A stretch of DNA of 63,941 nucleotides from DASYHS01 sp035998295 (GCF_035998295.1 NZ_DASYHS010000283.1:1-63941), one strand, 5' to 3'. Shown: positions 40,535-49,984, counted from the first letter of the stretch. Notes: a model not told the origin generated them from the letters alone. Translations and numbers: made by a program.

Positions 40535-41551
40535 TCACCGGCCCTGCAGAGCAAGGGACCGGTCGAGCGGGTGCCGGAAGCTCGAAGACGGGCCGGCCGC
40601 GACAATGGTCCCGGGCGCCCCGTCGGGAACTTTCCCGGTCCTCAGCCACGCCAGCGGGATCGGCCACAAGGCCTTCTCGAAGCGGCTATGGAAGAAGGCG
40701 AAATGGCCGATCTCCGGCTCGCCGATCGACTCGGGCGAAATCCGCAGATGCGTCGTCGGGCTGTTGCGGAAATATGCCAGCAGCCGCTCGACCGCGGCCA
40801 CGGTGCCGAAGTCGTCGTCGCTTACGCCGACCGCAAGCGTCGGGGCGGTGACGGCGGCGAATTGCCTGACGAGGTCCTGCCGGTCCGCCGGCCCGAGCGC
40901 AAGGGCGCCGCGACGGCAGATGTCCTCGATGCGTGCCCAACTGAAGCCCCAGTCGCGCACCACTCCCTTCGGCGTGTCCTCGAGCCAGCCGAGCCGCTTG
41001 CCAGGGAAGTAGCCGAGCACCGCCGTCAGCGCCGGCATCGCGACATGCCACTTGGCCAGCATCCTCAGGCGTCTGCGGTAGTCCCGCCAATGGGCGAACT
41101 GGGCACCCATGGTGAAGATGCGGCGGATGAGGTGGTTGGACGGGGCGAGACCGATCACGAAGCCCCCGACGCTGTGGGCGACGACATAGATCGGCTGGCC
41201 GGGAAACGACCGGTCCGCGAAACGCAGGACCGCATCGAAGTCCAGGTATCCCCAGTCGAGCCAGGAGCCCTGGAAGCCGCGCAGCGACGCGGGGCGCGAC
41301 TCGCCGATGCCACGGTAATCGTACACGATGGCGTCGAAGCCGTTCGCGAACAGGAACGCCGCAAACCGCATATAGTACCGGCACCGCACGGAGGTGGCGG
41401 CGCTGACGATTACGACAGGCCGCTCCCCGGCAGGGCCGGGACAGCGCCAGAAGAAGCCCCTGATCGCGTAGCCGTCCGCTGCCCGCGCGGTGAAGGCCTC
41501 GGGCTCGACGGCGCCGCGCTCTGTCGCAGTTTCCTTTCGCGCCTCGGACAT
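40535..41551 (-). CDS. Alpha/beta hydrolase, 338 aa
   Basis: From ATG 41551 (GGGAG upstream). 'VVIVSAATSVRCRYYMRFAAFLFANGFDAIVYDYRGIGES' is the N-terminal strand-helix segment, the nucleophile elbow is 'VVAHSVGGFV' (Ser in H-S-V-G-G), the acid is probably in 'VGVSDDDFGT', and the His is in 'EPEIGHFAFF'. It resembles predicted serine hydrolases of lipid or polyhydroxybutyrate type. It is divergent from the LysR gene, so that regulator may control it and the MFS gene 22 nt downstream. Confidence 0.8.
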   Translation of the reverse strand: MSEARKETATERGAVEPEAFTARAADGYAIRGFFWRCPGPAGERPVVIVSAATSVRCRYYMRFAAFLFANGFDAIVYDYRGIGESRPASLRGFQGSWLDWGYLDFDAVLRFADRSFPGQPIYVVAHSVGGFVIGLAPSNHLIRRIFTMGAQFAHWRDYRRRLRMLAKWHVAMPALTAVLGYFPGKRLGWLEDTPKGVVRDWGFSWARIEDICRRGALALGPADRQDLVRQFAAVTAPTLAVGVSDDDFGTVAAVERLLAYFRNSPTTHLRISPESIGEPEIGHFAFFHSRFEKALWPIPLAWLRTGKVPDGAPGTIVAAGPSSSFRHPLDRSLALQGR

Positions 41552-41729
41552 GTCCCGACACTCCCGCTTTCCGGACCGATTACAGCCCGCGTCCGGGGCA
41601 GCTTCAATCGACAATTGCGCCCCGGTCGCATGTCGAGACGGAATGTCATCCGCCGCCTCCGGTCCTCGCGGTTGACACCGGCCGGCACAGGAGCCACGTT
41701 TTCCTGGATCGAACGCATGAGGATCATGA

Positions 41730-42641
41730 ATGCGTGGACCGATCACCCGCTTGGCCTCGCTCGACCTTGCCCGCTGCTTCGTCGCGGTCGGCCGGCGCAT
41801 GAGCATCACGCTGGCCGCCCGGGACCTGTGCCTGACCCAGTCGGCGGTCAGCCGACAGGTCCACGCGCTGGAAGAGGCGCTGGGCGTCCGGCTGCTGAAC
41901 CGAGGCTACCGGTCCATCTCCTTCACTCCGGAAGGGGAGAGGCTGTTTCGCGTCGCCGATGCCGCCGTGCAGCAGATCCAGGATGCCTTCGCGGCTCTGG
42001 CCAACCGGCCGGAGCGGCTGCCGGTGACCGTCACGGCAAGCATCGGGGTGACGGCGCTTTGGCTGCTGCCCCGGCTGGGCGACTTCCAGCGACGCCATCC
42101 GACCATCGGCATCCGGCTGGCCGCAAACAACAAGCTGCTCGACCTTCAGGCGGAAGGAGCCGACCTGGCGATCCGCTACTGCACCGCGCGCAACGCCCCA
42201 CCCGGATCGGAGCGCCTGTTCGGCGAAGCGGTCGTGCCGGTGGCCCATCCGTCGCTGGGGGCGCTGGACCTCGGCTCGCCGGCGGCCATCGAAGGCCAGG
42301 TCCTGCTCGAGTTCGACGATCCGGGCCGTCCGTGGCTGCAATGGGCCGACTGGCTGAAGGCGGCGGGGCCGGTCAAGCCCAAGGCCATCCTGAGCTTCAA
42401 CCAGTACGACCAGGTGATCCACGCAGCCCTCGCCGGACAGGGCATAGCACTCGGCCGCCTTCCGCTGGTGGAGCCGATGCTGGCTGACGGCCGGCTCGTC
42501 GTGTTGCCCGGCGAGCGGCAGGACGAGCCCGACGGCTACGCCTACTGGCTGGTCCGGGCCGACCCGATCCCGCGCCCCGACGTCGGCGCCGTCATCGAAT
42601 GGATCACCGGCGAGGCGAGGCGCGCCGGGACGGCACCGTGA
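41730..42641 (+). CDS. LysR-family regulator, GcvA-like
   Basis: 303 aa. N-terminal HTH 'ARCFVAVGRRMSITLAARDLCLTQSAVSRQVHALEEALGVRLLNRGYRSISFTPEGE' and a two-subdomain effector-binding part with 'LPVTVTASIGVTALWLLPRLGDFQRRHPTIGIRLAANNKL'. The latter is typical of the GcvA group. It is transcribed divergently from the hydrolase-MFS genes with 178 nt between, the usual LysR target arrangement. Confidence 0.9.
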   Translation: MRGPITRLASLDLARCFVAVGRRMSITLAARDLCLTQSAVSRQVHALEEALGVRLLNRGYRSISFTPEGERLFRVADAAVQQIQDAFAALANRPERLPVTVTASIGVTALWLLPRLGDFQRRHPTIGIRLAANNKLLDLQAEGADLAIRYCTARNAPPGSERLFGEAVVPVAHPSLGALDLGSPAAIEGQVLLEFDDPGRPWLQWADWLKAAGPVKPKAILSFNQYDQVIHAALAGQGIALGRLPLVEPMLADGRLVVLPGERQDEPDGYAYWLVRADPIPRPDVGAVIEWITGEARRAGTAP

Positions 42642-42651
42642 CGCCCGCGGC

Positions 42652-43029
42652 CTACTCGAAGAAATCGATCCTGCGGCCGATCTCCGCCTGGACGGGCTCG
42701 ACGATGCGCAGCATCACCGCCCAGGTGCCATGCATGTCGAGCTCGAGGCGGGCACGATAGGAGCCCGGCGGTCCGGCGGGGACGGCGTCCACCGGCCGGA
42801 TGTTGTGGGCCATCGGCATCAACGGCATGTCGGCCCGCACCGTGAACCGGGCATCGGGCACGGGCGCGCCCGTGCCCGGCTCCACCAGCGCGATCACGCA
42901 GTCGTAGACCGGGCCGCCGCCGGCCGGCGTACAGTCGATCCGCGCATCCAGGGGCTCCGCCGCGGCGGCCCCGGCGGCAGCCGTGGCGGCAGCCGCGGCG
43001 AGGAGCGCGGTGATCAGCATCCGTCCCAT
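42652..43029 (-). CDS. Exported YtkA/FixH-like small protein
   Basis: 125 aa. Signal peptide (about 1-24) then an Ig-like domain with 'DARFTVRADMPLMPMAHNIRPVDAVPAGPPGSYRARLELDMHGTWAVMLRI'. The M-P-x-M-x-H pattern and 'M-H-G-x-W' are typical of YtkA-like domains, some of which bind copper. It is the last gene of the liv-acyl-CoA dehydrogenase operon. Function unknown. Confidence 0.65.
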   Translation of the reverse strand: MGRMLITALLAAAAATAAAGAAAAEPLDARIDCTPAGGGPVYDCVIALVEPGTGAPVPDARFTVRADMPLMPMAHNIRPVDAVPAGPPGSYRARLELDMHGTWAVMLRIVEPVQAEIGRRIDFFE

Positions 43030-43032
43030 GCG

Positions 43033-44202
43033 TCAGCCCACGCTCCGGCCGATCGAGCCGGCGATGATGATCTTCTGGATTTCGGAGGTCCCCTCATAGA
43101 TCCGCAACGAGCGGATCTGCCGGTACAACGTCTCCGGGACCGAGCCCGCGACCAGCCCGGCGGCGCCGAAAAGCTGGACCGTGTCGTCGATGACCTTCGC
43201 GGCGCCGTCGGTCGCATGCAGCTTGGCCATGCTGGCATGCGCGGCGACGTTCCGGCGGCCGGTGTCGAACTCCCAGGCGGCGCGTGCGACGAGCAGGGAT
43301 GAGGCGTCCAGGAACACCGCCATGTCGGCGAGCTTGTCCTTCGTCATCTGCGCCTGGATCAGCTTAGAGCCGGCGACGGTACGGTTGCGCGCCCATTCCG
43401 TCGCCGCATGGAAGGCCTTCCGGGCGAAACCGATCGCGGCCGAGCCGACGGTGACGCGGTAGAGGTTGAGGATTTCCATCGCGTACTTGAATCCCATGCC
43501 CGGCTCGCCGATCACCGCGTCGGCCGGCAGGGCGCAGTTCTCGAAGGACAGGCTGGCGAAGGCGCGAGGCGCGAGCAGCTCGATGCCGGTCGCCGTGAGG
43601 CCCGGGGTCTCCTTCGGCACGAGCAGGAAACTCAGCCCCAGGCCTCCGGGCCCCTCGCCCGTCCGGACCAGGGCCGCGTGCAGGTCGGCGATGTTGCCGT
43701 TGGAAACCCAGGTCTTGACGCCGTCGATCGCGAAACCGTCCGGCCCCCGTTTCGCCTCCAGCGCCATCGCCGCGAGGTCGGACCCGCCCTGCGGCTCCGA
43801 CAGGGCGAGCGAACCGATGATCCGCCCCTCGGCGAAGCCGGGCAGAAACGCCGCCTTCTGGTGCCGCGACCCGAACCAGGCGATCGGAGCCGCCGCCAGC
43901 CCCTGGATCGCAAAAGCGAAATCGGCGAGGTCGTCCATATAGGCGAGCGCCTCACGGATCAGGCACAGCGAGCGGATGTCCGGACGTTCCCGGCCGTCCG
44001 GCGGGGTGACGGCATGGGCGAGCCAACCCTCCCTGCCCAGCAGTTCGGTGTAGTGGCGGCTGCGCTCCGGCGCGCTGGTTCCGGCGAGGTCGCGCACGAG
44101 GTGCGCGTGATCGGCCACCCACGCTTCCAGCGTGGCCGCGAGTGCACGATGGCCCTCGTCGAAGAGCGGCAGGTCCAGGATCGACGGATCGAATATCTTC
44201 AT
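43033..44202 (-). CDS. Acyl-CoA dehydrogenase
   Basis: 389 aa from ATG 44202. Family signatures: 'IGSLALSEPQGGSDLAAMALEAKRGPDGFAIDGVKTWVSNG' and the C-terminal 'TVQLFGAAGLVAGSVPETLYRQIRSLRIYEGTSEIQKIIIAGSIGRSVG', where the catalytic Glu is expected in 'Y-E-G-T-S'. FAD-dependent alpha,beta-dehydrogenation of a CoA or ACP thioester. Coupled to livM (4-nt overlap). It may degrade a branched acid taken up by the ABC system, or supply an unsaturated precursor. Confidence 0.9.
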   Translation of the reverse strand: MKIFDPSILDLPLFDEGHRALAATLEAWVADHAHLVRDLAGTSAPERSRHYTELLGREGWLAHAVTPPDGRERPDIRSLCLIREALAYMDDLADFAFAIQGLAAAPIAWFGSRHQKAAFLPGFAEGRIIGSLALSEPQGGSDLAAMALEAKRGPDGFAIDGVKTWVSNGNIADLHAALVRTGEGPGGLGLSFLLVPKETPGLTATGIELLAPRAFASLSFENCALPADAVIGEPGMGFKYAMEILNLYRVTVGSAAIGFARKAFHAATEWARNRTVAGSKLIQAQMTKDKLADMAVFLDASSLLVARAAWEFDTGRRNVAAHASMAKLHATDGAAKVIDDTVQLFGAAGLVAGSVPETLYRQIRSLRIYEGTSEIQKIIIAGSIGRSVG

Positions 44203-45143
44203 GATGCGCCCTTTGCCTCCCCGGCCGGCTGGTCCGGCGTATGCCTGCCGGCGCGCCCGGCCCATGCGCGCAGACGGTTCACCAGCCGCTCGTCGAGGAT
44301 GCCGCGCGGCCGGAAAATCAGGAAAACGGCGACGATGCCGCCGAAGGCCACCATCCGGTAGCCATGGAATATCCGGCTGGCTTCCACCAGAAGGATGTCG
44401 ATGCCGACGCCGAGAAGCGGGCCGACCGGCGCGCCGAGCCCGCCGATCAGCGCATAGGCGAGACCATGGACGCCAAGCATCATTCCGAAGTTGCTCGGCT
44501 CGACATAGGTGTTGTAGTGGGCGAACAACCCACCGCCGAGAGCCGCGATGGCGCCGGCCGCCGCCGCCGCCGCGATCCTGGCCTTGCGCACGTCGACACC
44601 GAGCGTGCGGGCGAGGACCGGGTCCTCTCCGGCCATCCGGAGGGTGAGGCCGAAGCGCCGCCGCTCGGACAGCCAGAGCGCAAGCAGCACGAGTCCCAGC
44701 ACGCCGTAGATCAACAGCACGAAATCCACCGGACCGTAGCCGCGCTCGTACAGGTACCGGATACCGCGAAAGCCTTCGATGCCGTTCGGCCCGGTCATCC
44801 GCCCCTCGGAAGAGACGACCCTGAGACTGAACAACTCCAGCGAAATGCGGACGGCTTCCGCCGCGGCGAGGCTCGCGACCGAGAAATGGAAACCGCGCAG
44901 CCGAAGCGTCGCCGCTCCCAAGGCCCCGGCGGCGAGGCCGCCGACGACCGCCGCCAGGGCCAGCGCGACGCCCAGCGGTACCGCACCCAGCACGGTCGCC
45001 ATCCCGGCGGCGTAGGCGCCGATCCCGAAGAAGGCCTGCTGGCCGAACGACATCGCGCCGCCGATCAGCAGCACGTAGGACGACAGGGCGAGAAATGACA
45101 GCAGGCCCATGTTGGCGAGGATGCCGAGCCAGTAGTCGTCCAT
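44199..45143 (-). CDS. LivM-type branched-chain amino-acid ABC permease
   Basis: 314 aa with about nine membrane segments. 'GGAMSFGQQAFFGIGAYAAG' near the N-terminus and 'GVHGLAYALIGGLGAPVGPLLGVGIDILL' are the LivM signatures. It overlaps the dehydrogenase start and abuts livH. Confidence 0.9.
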   Translation of the reverse strand: MDDYWLGILANMGLLSFLALSSYVLLIGGAMSFGQQAFFGIGAYAAGMATVLGAVPLGVALALAAVVGGLAAGALGAATLRLRGFHFSVASLAAAEAVRISLELFSLRVVSSEGRMTGPNGIEGFRGIRYLYERGYGPVDFVLLIYGVLGLVLLALWLSERRRFGLTLRMAGEDPVLARTLGVDVRKARIAAAAAAGAIAALGGGLFAHYNTYVEPSNFGMMLGVHGLAYALIGGLGAPVGPLLGVGIDILLVEASRIFHGYRMVAFGGIVAVFLIFRPRGILDERLVNRLRAWAGRAGRHTPDQPAGEAKGAS

Positions 45144-46031
45144 TCACGTCTCCTCCGCCGCCCGCGACGCGCCCGCGGCGGACCAGAGCGCCGACAGGCC
45201 CGACGGGCACAGCGCCAGGACCGCGAAGAGCAGGAGATAGCTGCACAGGTCGCGAACCTGCGGCCCGAACGAACGCTGCGCGACGGTCTCAACGACGCCC
45301 AGCAGCAGCCCGCCCGCGACCGCTCCCGGCAGGGAACCCAGTCCTCCGAGGATCGCCGCGATGATGCCCTTCAGCGTGGCCCACATCGCGAACATCGGCG
45401 TCACCTGCCCGTCGATGCCCACGATGATCCACCCGGCGACGGCGCCGAGCGCCGAGGCCAGCACAAAGATCAGCGCCGAGATGCGCGGGACGTCGATCCC
45501 CGCGCAAGCGGCCGCCTGCCGGCTCTCGATCAGCGCGCGCACCGCGAGGCCGAACCCGGTCCGGTAGAGCAATGCCCAGAACCCGGCGCAAACCGACAGC
45601 GCGCAGCCGAGGGCCAGGAGATGCGCGAGACGGAATCCCGCCACGTCCAGTCCCGATGCCTGGCCGAACGGGGATGGGAACGGAAGGGCATGCCCGGGCA
45701 GCAACAGCGTCGCCACCTCCTCGAGCTGCATCCACACCGCGAAGCTGGCGGCCATGGACGTGACGGCGGCGCGCCGGGAATGGGGCGCGAAGCACAACTT
45801 TTCCACGTATATGCCAATCACGACCGTAACTATCAGCACGATCAGCAGCATCAGGACCGGACCGCCCCCCGTCCTCTCCTGCACCCAGAGCGCACCGTAG
45901 ATGCCGAGCATCACCGTCGCCCCATAGGCGAGATTGACCCGACGCAACACCCCGAAGACCAGCGTGAAGCCGACCGCCAGCAGGGCGTAGGAAGAGCCGA
46001 GGGCCAAGCCCGCCGGAAGGGTCATGAGCAT
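45144..46031 (-). CDS. LivH-type branched-chain amino-acid ABC permease
   Basis: 295 aa, multi-pass. N-terminal 'LPAGLALGSSYALLAVGFTLVFGVLRRVNLAYGATVMLG' is the LivH signature; 'ILGGLGSLPGAVAGGLLLGVVETV' is the permease loop contacting the ATPase. It lies 1 nt from livF and is directly followed by livM. Confidence 0.9.
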   Translation of the reverse strand: MLMTLPAGLALGSSYALLAVGFTLVFGVLRRVNLAYGATVMLGIYGALWVQERTGGGPVLMLLIVLIVTVVIGIYVEKLCFAPHSRRAAVTSMAASFAVWMQLEEVATLLLPGHALPFPSPFGQASGLDVAGFRLAHLLALGCALSVCAGFWALLYRTGFGLAVRALIESRQAAACAGIDVPRISALIFVLASALGAVAGWIIVGIDGQVTPMFAMWATLKGIIAAILGGLGSLPGAVAGGLLLGVVETVAQRSFGPQVRDLCSYLLLFAVLALCPSGLSALWSAAGASRAAEET

Positions 46032-46032
46032 G

Positions 46033-46791
46033 TCAGCCGACCTCCTCGCGCGATGCCGTCGCCGCGTTCCCGGCCAGGCGGCCGAACCATGCGCGCTCGA
46101 CCAGCTCCTCCTCGGGCAGGCGGCCGGGTTCGCCGCTGAACGTTATCTTCCCCTGTTCCATCAAGTGGACCCGGCGGGCGATCCCGGTCGCCATCGGGAC
46201 GTTCTGGTCGACCAGCAGGATGCTCGTGCCCTCGGCGTTGATCTCCGTGACGAGGCGGAAGATGTCCTCGACGACCAGGGGAGCCAAACCCAGCGACGGC
46301 TCGTCGAGCAGCAGCAGCTTCGGGCGCGACATCAGCGCACGCGCGATCGCGAGCATCTGCTGCTCGCCGCCGGACAGCGTTCCCGCCATCTGGCCCCGAC
46401 GCTCCCGCAGGCGGGGAAACCGGCCATAGATGCGTTCCAGATCCGCCTCGATCCGCCTTCCACCGGCCTGCCGGAGCGCACCGACCCGCAGGTTGTCGCC
46501 GACCGACAATGTCCGGAACACCATCCTGTCCTGTGGAACCAGCACGATGCCCCGAGCGACGGCGACATGGGGCGGTTGCCCGGCGACCTCTCTGCCGTCG
46601 AACCTCATGGCACCCCTCCGGGGCCGGATCAGGCCTGCCAGCGTCATCATCAACGTCGTCTTCCCGGCGCCGTTCGGTCCGAGCAGGCAGGCGATGCTCC
46701 CTCTCTCGACCGAGAGCGAGACCCCCCGCAGCACGTCCGCCCCGCCATATCCGCCGGCCAGCCCCGTGATTTCCAGGATGGGTCCGCTCAT
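46033..46791 (-). CDS. LivF-type ABC ATP-binding protein
   Basis: 252 aa from ATG 46791. Walker A 'LLGPNGAGKTT', signature 'LSGGEQQML', Walker B 'LLLLDEPSLGLAP'. It overlaps the LivG-type gene by 4 nt. Confidence 0.92.
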   Translation of the reverse strand: MSGPILEITGLAGGYGGADVLRGVSLSVERGSIACLLGPNGAGKTTLMMTLAGLIRPRRGAMRFDGREVAGQPPHVAVARGIVLVPQDRMVFRTLSVGDNLRVGALRQAGGRRIEADLERIYGRFPRLRERRGQMAGTLSGGEQQMLAIARALMSRPKLLLLDEPSLGLAPLVVEDIFRLVTEINAEGTSILLVDQNVPMATGIARRVHLMEQGKITFSGEPGRLPEEELVERAWFGRLAGNAATASREEVG

Positions 46792-47489
46792 CGCGCCCCG
46801 CCGCCGAGATAGGCCCTGCGGACCGCGGCGTCGTTCCGGATCTCCGACGGCACGCCTTCGGCGATCTTCCTGCCGAAATCGAGCACGGCGATCCGATCGG
46901 CCACGGCCATGACCAGTTCCAGGACGTGCTCGACCAGCAGGATGGCCGTGCCCGCCCGGCGCAAGCCGGTGATCCAGTCGCGCAGCCGCCGGATCTCGAG
47001 AGCGTCCATGCCGGCGGCGGGTTCGTCGAGCAGAATCAGGCGCGGCCGGCTCACCGTCGCGCGGGCCAGCTCGAGCCGGCGCCGCTCGGGGCCGGACAGT
47101 TCGGCCGCCAAGTCGTCCTCGCGATGATGGAGGTCGAACGCCCTCAGCGCCCGGGCGACATCGCCCGGCGCCCCGGGACATCCTGCCAGCGCCGCCCGCA
47201 AGTTGTCCCGGACGGTCAACTGGCTGAACAGCCGACTGTGCTGGAACGTCCGCGCCACGCCGTCGCGGGCCCGTTCGTGCACAGGGGCCCCGCTGACGTC
47301 GCGGCCGCCGAGGACGATCCTGCCGGCGCTCGACCTCCGCTGCCCGGCAATCAGGTCCAGGGTCGTGCTCTTGCCGGACCCATTGGGTCCGATCAGCCCG
47401 AGTACCTGGCCGTGCTCGACCTTCAGATCCAGCTCCTCGACCGCCCGGACGCCGCCGAAATGTTTTGAAACGCCGATCAGTTCGATCAT
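46788..47489 (-). CDS. LivG-type ABC ATP-binding protein
   Basis: 233 aa from ATG 47489 (MIELIGVSKHFGG); the frame is open 14 codons further upstream. Walker A 'LIGPNGSGKST', signature 'LSGPERRRL' (slightly divergent), Walker B 'LILLDEPAAGMD'. It works with LivF, LivH, LivM and the binding protein. Confidence 0.9.
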   Translation of the reverse strand: MIELIGVSKHFGGVRAVEELDLKVEHGQVLGLIGPNGSGKSTTLDLIAGQRRSSAGRIVLGGRDVSGAPVHERARDGVARTFQHSRLFSQLTVRDNLRAALAGCPGAPGDVARALRAFDLHHREDDLAAELSGPERRRLELARATVSRPRLILLDEPAAGMDALEIRRLRDWITGLRRAGTAILLVEHVLELVMAVADRIAVLDFGRKIAEGVPSEIRNDAAVRRAYLGGGAR

Positions 47490-47561
47490 CCCGTTCGTCG
47501 CGCTCGACCACCGGAGGAAGGGACGGGCCATACCCGCCCCTTCCGCTAGAGCGGCTCGCGT

Positions 47562-48782
47562 TCAGTTCTGCTGCGGGGTGTGGACGACTTCCCAGGCGCC
47601 GCCCCTGGCTTCGACGAAGACATAGGGCTTGATCGACTCGCCATCGGGCCGGCGTCCCACGGTGCCGAGCAAACCCTTGGCTTCCTTCATCCCGGCCAAG
47701 CCGGCCCGGATCTTGGCCCGGTCGGCCGCGACGGTATCCGGCCTGGCGAGGACGCCCTGCGCTTCCATCGCCTCCTTGATCATGAACATGTTCTCCCAGG
47801 CGGCCATGCTGTGCAGGTCGGCATAGCCCTTGTAGCGGGCGGTCGCCTCGGCGGCGGCCTTCGCCTGGTCGTTGATCGGAGCAAAGCTGGTCGGGATCAG
47901 CAGGCCTTCCGCCTCGGCCCCGCATGTATCCACCGTCTCGGGGCTGGAGGCGCTGGTCAGGCCCACGAGTACGTCGGGCTTCACCCCCTGGCGGCTCATC
48001 TCCTTCAACACGCCGCAGGTCGTGAAGGGATGCGCCGAGATCATGACGATGTCGGCGCCGGCATCCTTGATCTCCTGGACCTGGGTCGTGAAGTTGGTGT
48101 CGTCGAGCAGCCACTTGGCCTCGCCCTTCACGTCGAAGCCGGCGAGCTTCGCACGCTCCTTCATTATGTCGTACCAAGTCTGGCGGGAATGGACGAAGTT
48201 GTCCTCGACGCCGCCATAGACCGTTTTCGCCTCGGGATGCGCGGTTTTCAGCCAAGCGAACAAGGCGTCGTACATCTTGATCTCTTCGGGGATGTTCCGG
48301 AAACTCCAGTCCGAGATCCCGGCGAGCCCGATCTTCATCGCGACGTCGGTAAAGATCGGCACCTGCAGCCCCGAATCGGCGGTATCGCCGGCCTTCTTCT
48401 GCAGAACGCCGAACACCGGCTCGACCACCGAAGAGCAGGTGGACCCGATGGAAGCCAGCCATTCCCCTGCAGCGATGCGGCGGGTGACCGCGATCCCTTC
48501 CTGCGGGTCGCAGCGGTCGTCGAAATACTCCACGACGATCCGCGCCTTCGTGCCGTCGCCAAGCGTAACGCCCCCTGACTCGTTGATCTCCTCGGCAGCG
48601 GCCCGCATCGCGGCTTCGCTGTTCACGCCGAAGGGGCGCAGCACACCCGACTTCGCGCCGACGCCCGCGATCTTCACCACCTTCTCTTGGGCGTTCGCTT
48701 CACTCGTGCCCGGGAGGAGCGGAAAGGCGAAAGCGAATGCCAAGGAAAAGGGCAGTGCCCTCTGGATCAGGGTATGTCTCAT
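47562..48782 (-). CDS. Substrate-binding protein of the liv-type ABC system
   Basis: 406 aa. Signal peptide about 1-31 (ending SEANA). Mature Leu/Ile/Val-binding fold with 'AMRAAAEEINESGGVTLGDGTKARIVVEYFDD' and 'ASIGSTCSSVVEPVFGVLQKK'. It is the first gene of the seven-gene liv operon. Substrate unknown; homologues bind amino acids, aromatic acids or amides. Confidence 0.9.
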   Translation of the reverse strand: MRHTLIQRALPFSLAFAFAFPLLPGTSEANAQEKVVKIAGVGAKSGVLRPFGVNSEAAMRAAAEEINESGGVTLGDGTKARIVVEYFDDRCDPQEGIAVTRRIAAGEWLASIGSTCSSVVEPVFGVLQKKAGDTADSGLQVPIFTDVAMKIGLAGISDWSFRNIPEEIKMYDALFAWLKTAHPEAKTVYGGVEDNFVHSRQTWYDIMKERAKLAGFDVKGEAKWLLDDTNFTTQVQEIKDAGADIVMISAHPFTTCGVLKEMSRQGVKPDVLVGLTSASSPETVDTCGAEAEGLLIPTSFAPINDQAKAAAEATARYKGYADLHSMAAWENMFMIKEAMEAQGVLARPDTVAADRAKIRAGLAGMKEAKGLLGTVGRRPDGESIKPYVFVEARGGAWEVVHTPQQN

Positions 48783-48967
48783 GCTGCGTCCTCACCTGTT
48801 CTGGAAACAAAATTCAAGCGCCATCCAACACAAGCTAAAATCTTCCTATTCCGTGAACTTCATTCACGGACCCACAGAACTCGGATTCATTAGAAAGCAA
48901 TTCACTATATATATGAGACTACCGCAACTACCATTATCTGTAGGTTCCGGCTTCGACGCTCGACGTC

Positions 48968-49666
48968 CTAGATGTTGACTTCCGCAAATCCGACACCGAT
49001 CGGAACGACCATCCCCGATATCGGCAGATCGACTTGCCGCAGGAACGCCGTCAAGGTCCTCGCCACGGCCACCGCCTCCACAGGCTTGAACTTCATGGCG
49101 AAGGCCTTGAGGCCATTGCGCGCATGCTGCCATTCCTCCGGGCTCGCCTGCTCGGCGAGTGTCTGAATGTTGGCGCAGTTGGCGCGGACACCGAACCTGA
49201 AGACTTCCTTGGCGAGGCTCTTCACCGCGGCATGGCGGGCGCGCGCCCGGATCGGCAGGGACGGCTGCCCGGTGTAGTAGCAGGTGCTGTCTTCACGGGT
49301 GAGGACCCAGAGCTGCGCGCCGTTCCTGCGGGCCAGCAGCCTGGCTGCCGCCTGCAAGTCGTCCAGGAACCCCACCAGGTCGTCCTCCAGGAACGCGGCC
49401 ATGGCCTCCAGCCCGTCCTCGTCGGTGAAATCCGCCGCATCCCATGGCTGGCCGAACAGCACGTGGCCGATCGGCGCCACCGTCTCGTTCCAGCCGGCCA
49501 GCGCCTCGGAAATCCGGCCGGCCGTCACCGGGACGATGGGCGCGGGATAGGGTTCGCGGGCGGGAGTCCTCGCATGGGCGAGCACCCCGAACCCGCAGGC
49601 CGCCAGTTCCGCGCAGAGCGCCCGGCCCAGCACGCAATCCGCGTCGGTGACCAGCACCGTCCCCAT
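48968..49666 (-). CDS. Degenerate SDR-type protein
   Basis: 232 aa from ATG 49666. A Rossmann start 'VLVTDADCVLGRALCAELAACGFGV' replaces the G-x-x-x-G-x-G loop, and 'ARARHAAVKSLAKEV' aligns with Y-x-x-x-K but lacks the Tyr. So the fold is SDR-like while the catalytic triad is incomplete. It could be a non-catalytic partner of the FabG-like reductase, or catalyse an altered reaction. Last gene of the long minus-strand operon, 15 nt after the ACP. Confidence 0.65.
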   Translation of the reverse strand: MGTVLVTDADCVLGRALCAELAACGFGVLAHARTPAREPYPAPIVPVTAGRISEALAGWNETVAPIGHVLFGQPWDAADFTDEDGLEAMAAFLEDDLVGFLDDLQAAARLLARRNGAQLWVLTREDSTCYYTGQPSLPIRARARHAAVKSLAKEVFRFGVRANCANIQTLAEQASPEEWQHARNGLKAFAMKFKPVEAVAVARTLTAFLRQVDLPISGMVVPIGVGFAEVNI

Positions 49667-49680
49667 GGGGGGCACGCGTC

Positions 49681-49983
49681 TCAGGCTCTCTGCGCCGTAT
49701 CGAGGCGGGCGACGACGAAGTCGGCCAGCGTGCCGACGTTGCGGCAGGTGGCCTCGATGAAGCGCCCGTCGAGATCCGGCAGGTCCAACCCGAACTTCTT
49801 CTCGATCCCGACAAGCAGATCCATCGCGTCGACCGAATCGATGGACAGTCCTTCACCCAGCAAGGGCGTGTCGTCCTGGATGCCGTCCAGCGTCAGCCCA
49901 TCGCTTGCCAGGTCCAGGTTCTCGAGAAGCAGATCCTTCTTGATGAAGAGGATGATCGAGTCTCGCGTCCACTCACTGCTCAT
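49681..49983 (-). CDS. Acyl carrier protein, 100 aa
   Basis: From ATG 49983 (AAGGAG upstream). Phosphopantetheine Ser is S50 in 'GLSIDSVDAMDLLVGIEKKFGLDL', the standard D-S-x-D/E context. Helical ends are typical. It lies 1 nt from the FabZ-like dehydratase, so it probably carries the intermediates that enzyme dehydrates. Confidence 0.88.
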   Translation of the reverse strand: MSSEWTRDSIILFIKKDLLLENLDLASDGLTLDGIQDDTPLLGEGLSIDSVDAMDLLVGIEKKFGLDLPDLDGRFIEATCRNVGTLADFVVARLDTAQRA

Positions 49984-49984
49984 T

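Noticed and set aside
47562..48782. Liv-type binding protein as a paralogous partner of the leaderless binding-fold protein at 31.3 kb
   Set aside because: The two differ in length and in leader, and share only the general type I fold; no evidence of a direct link.
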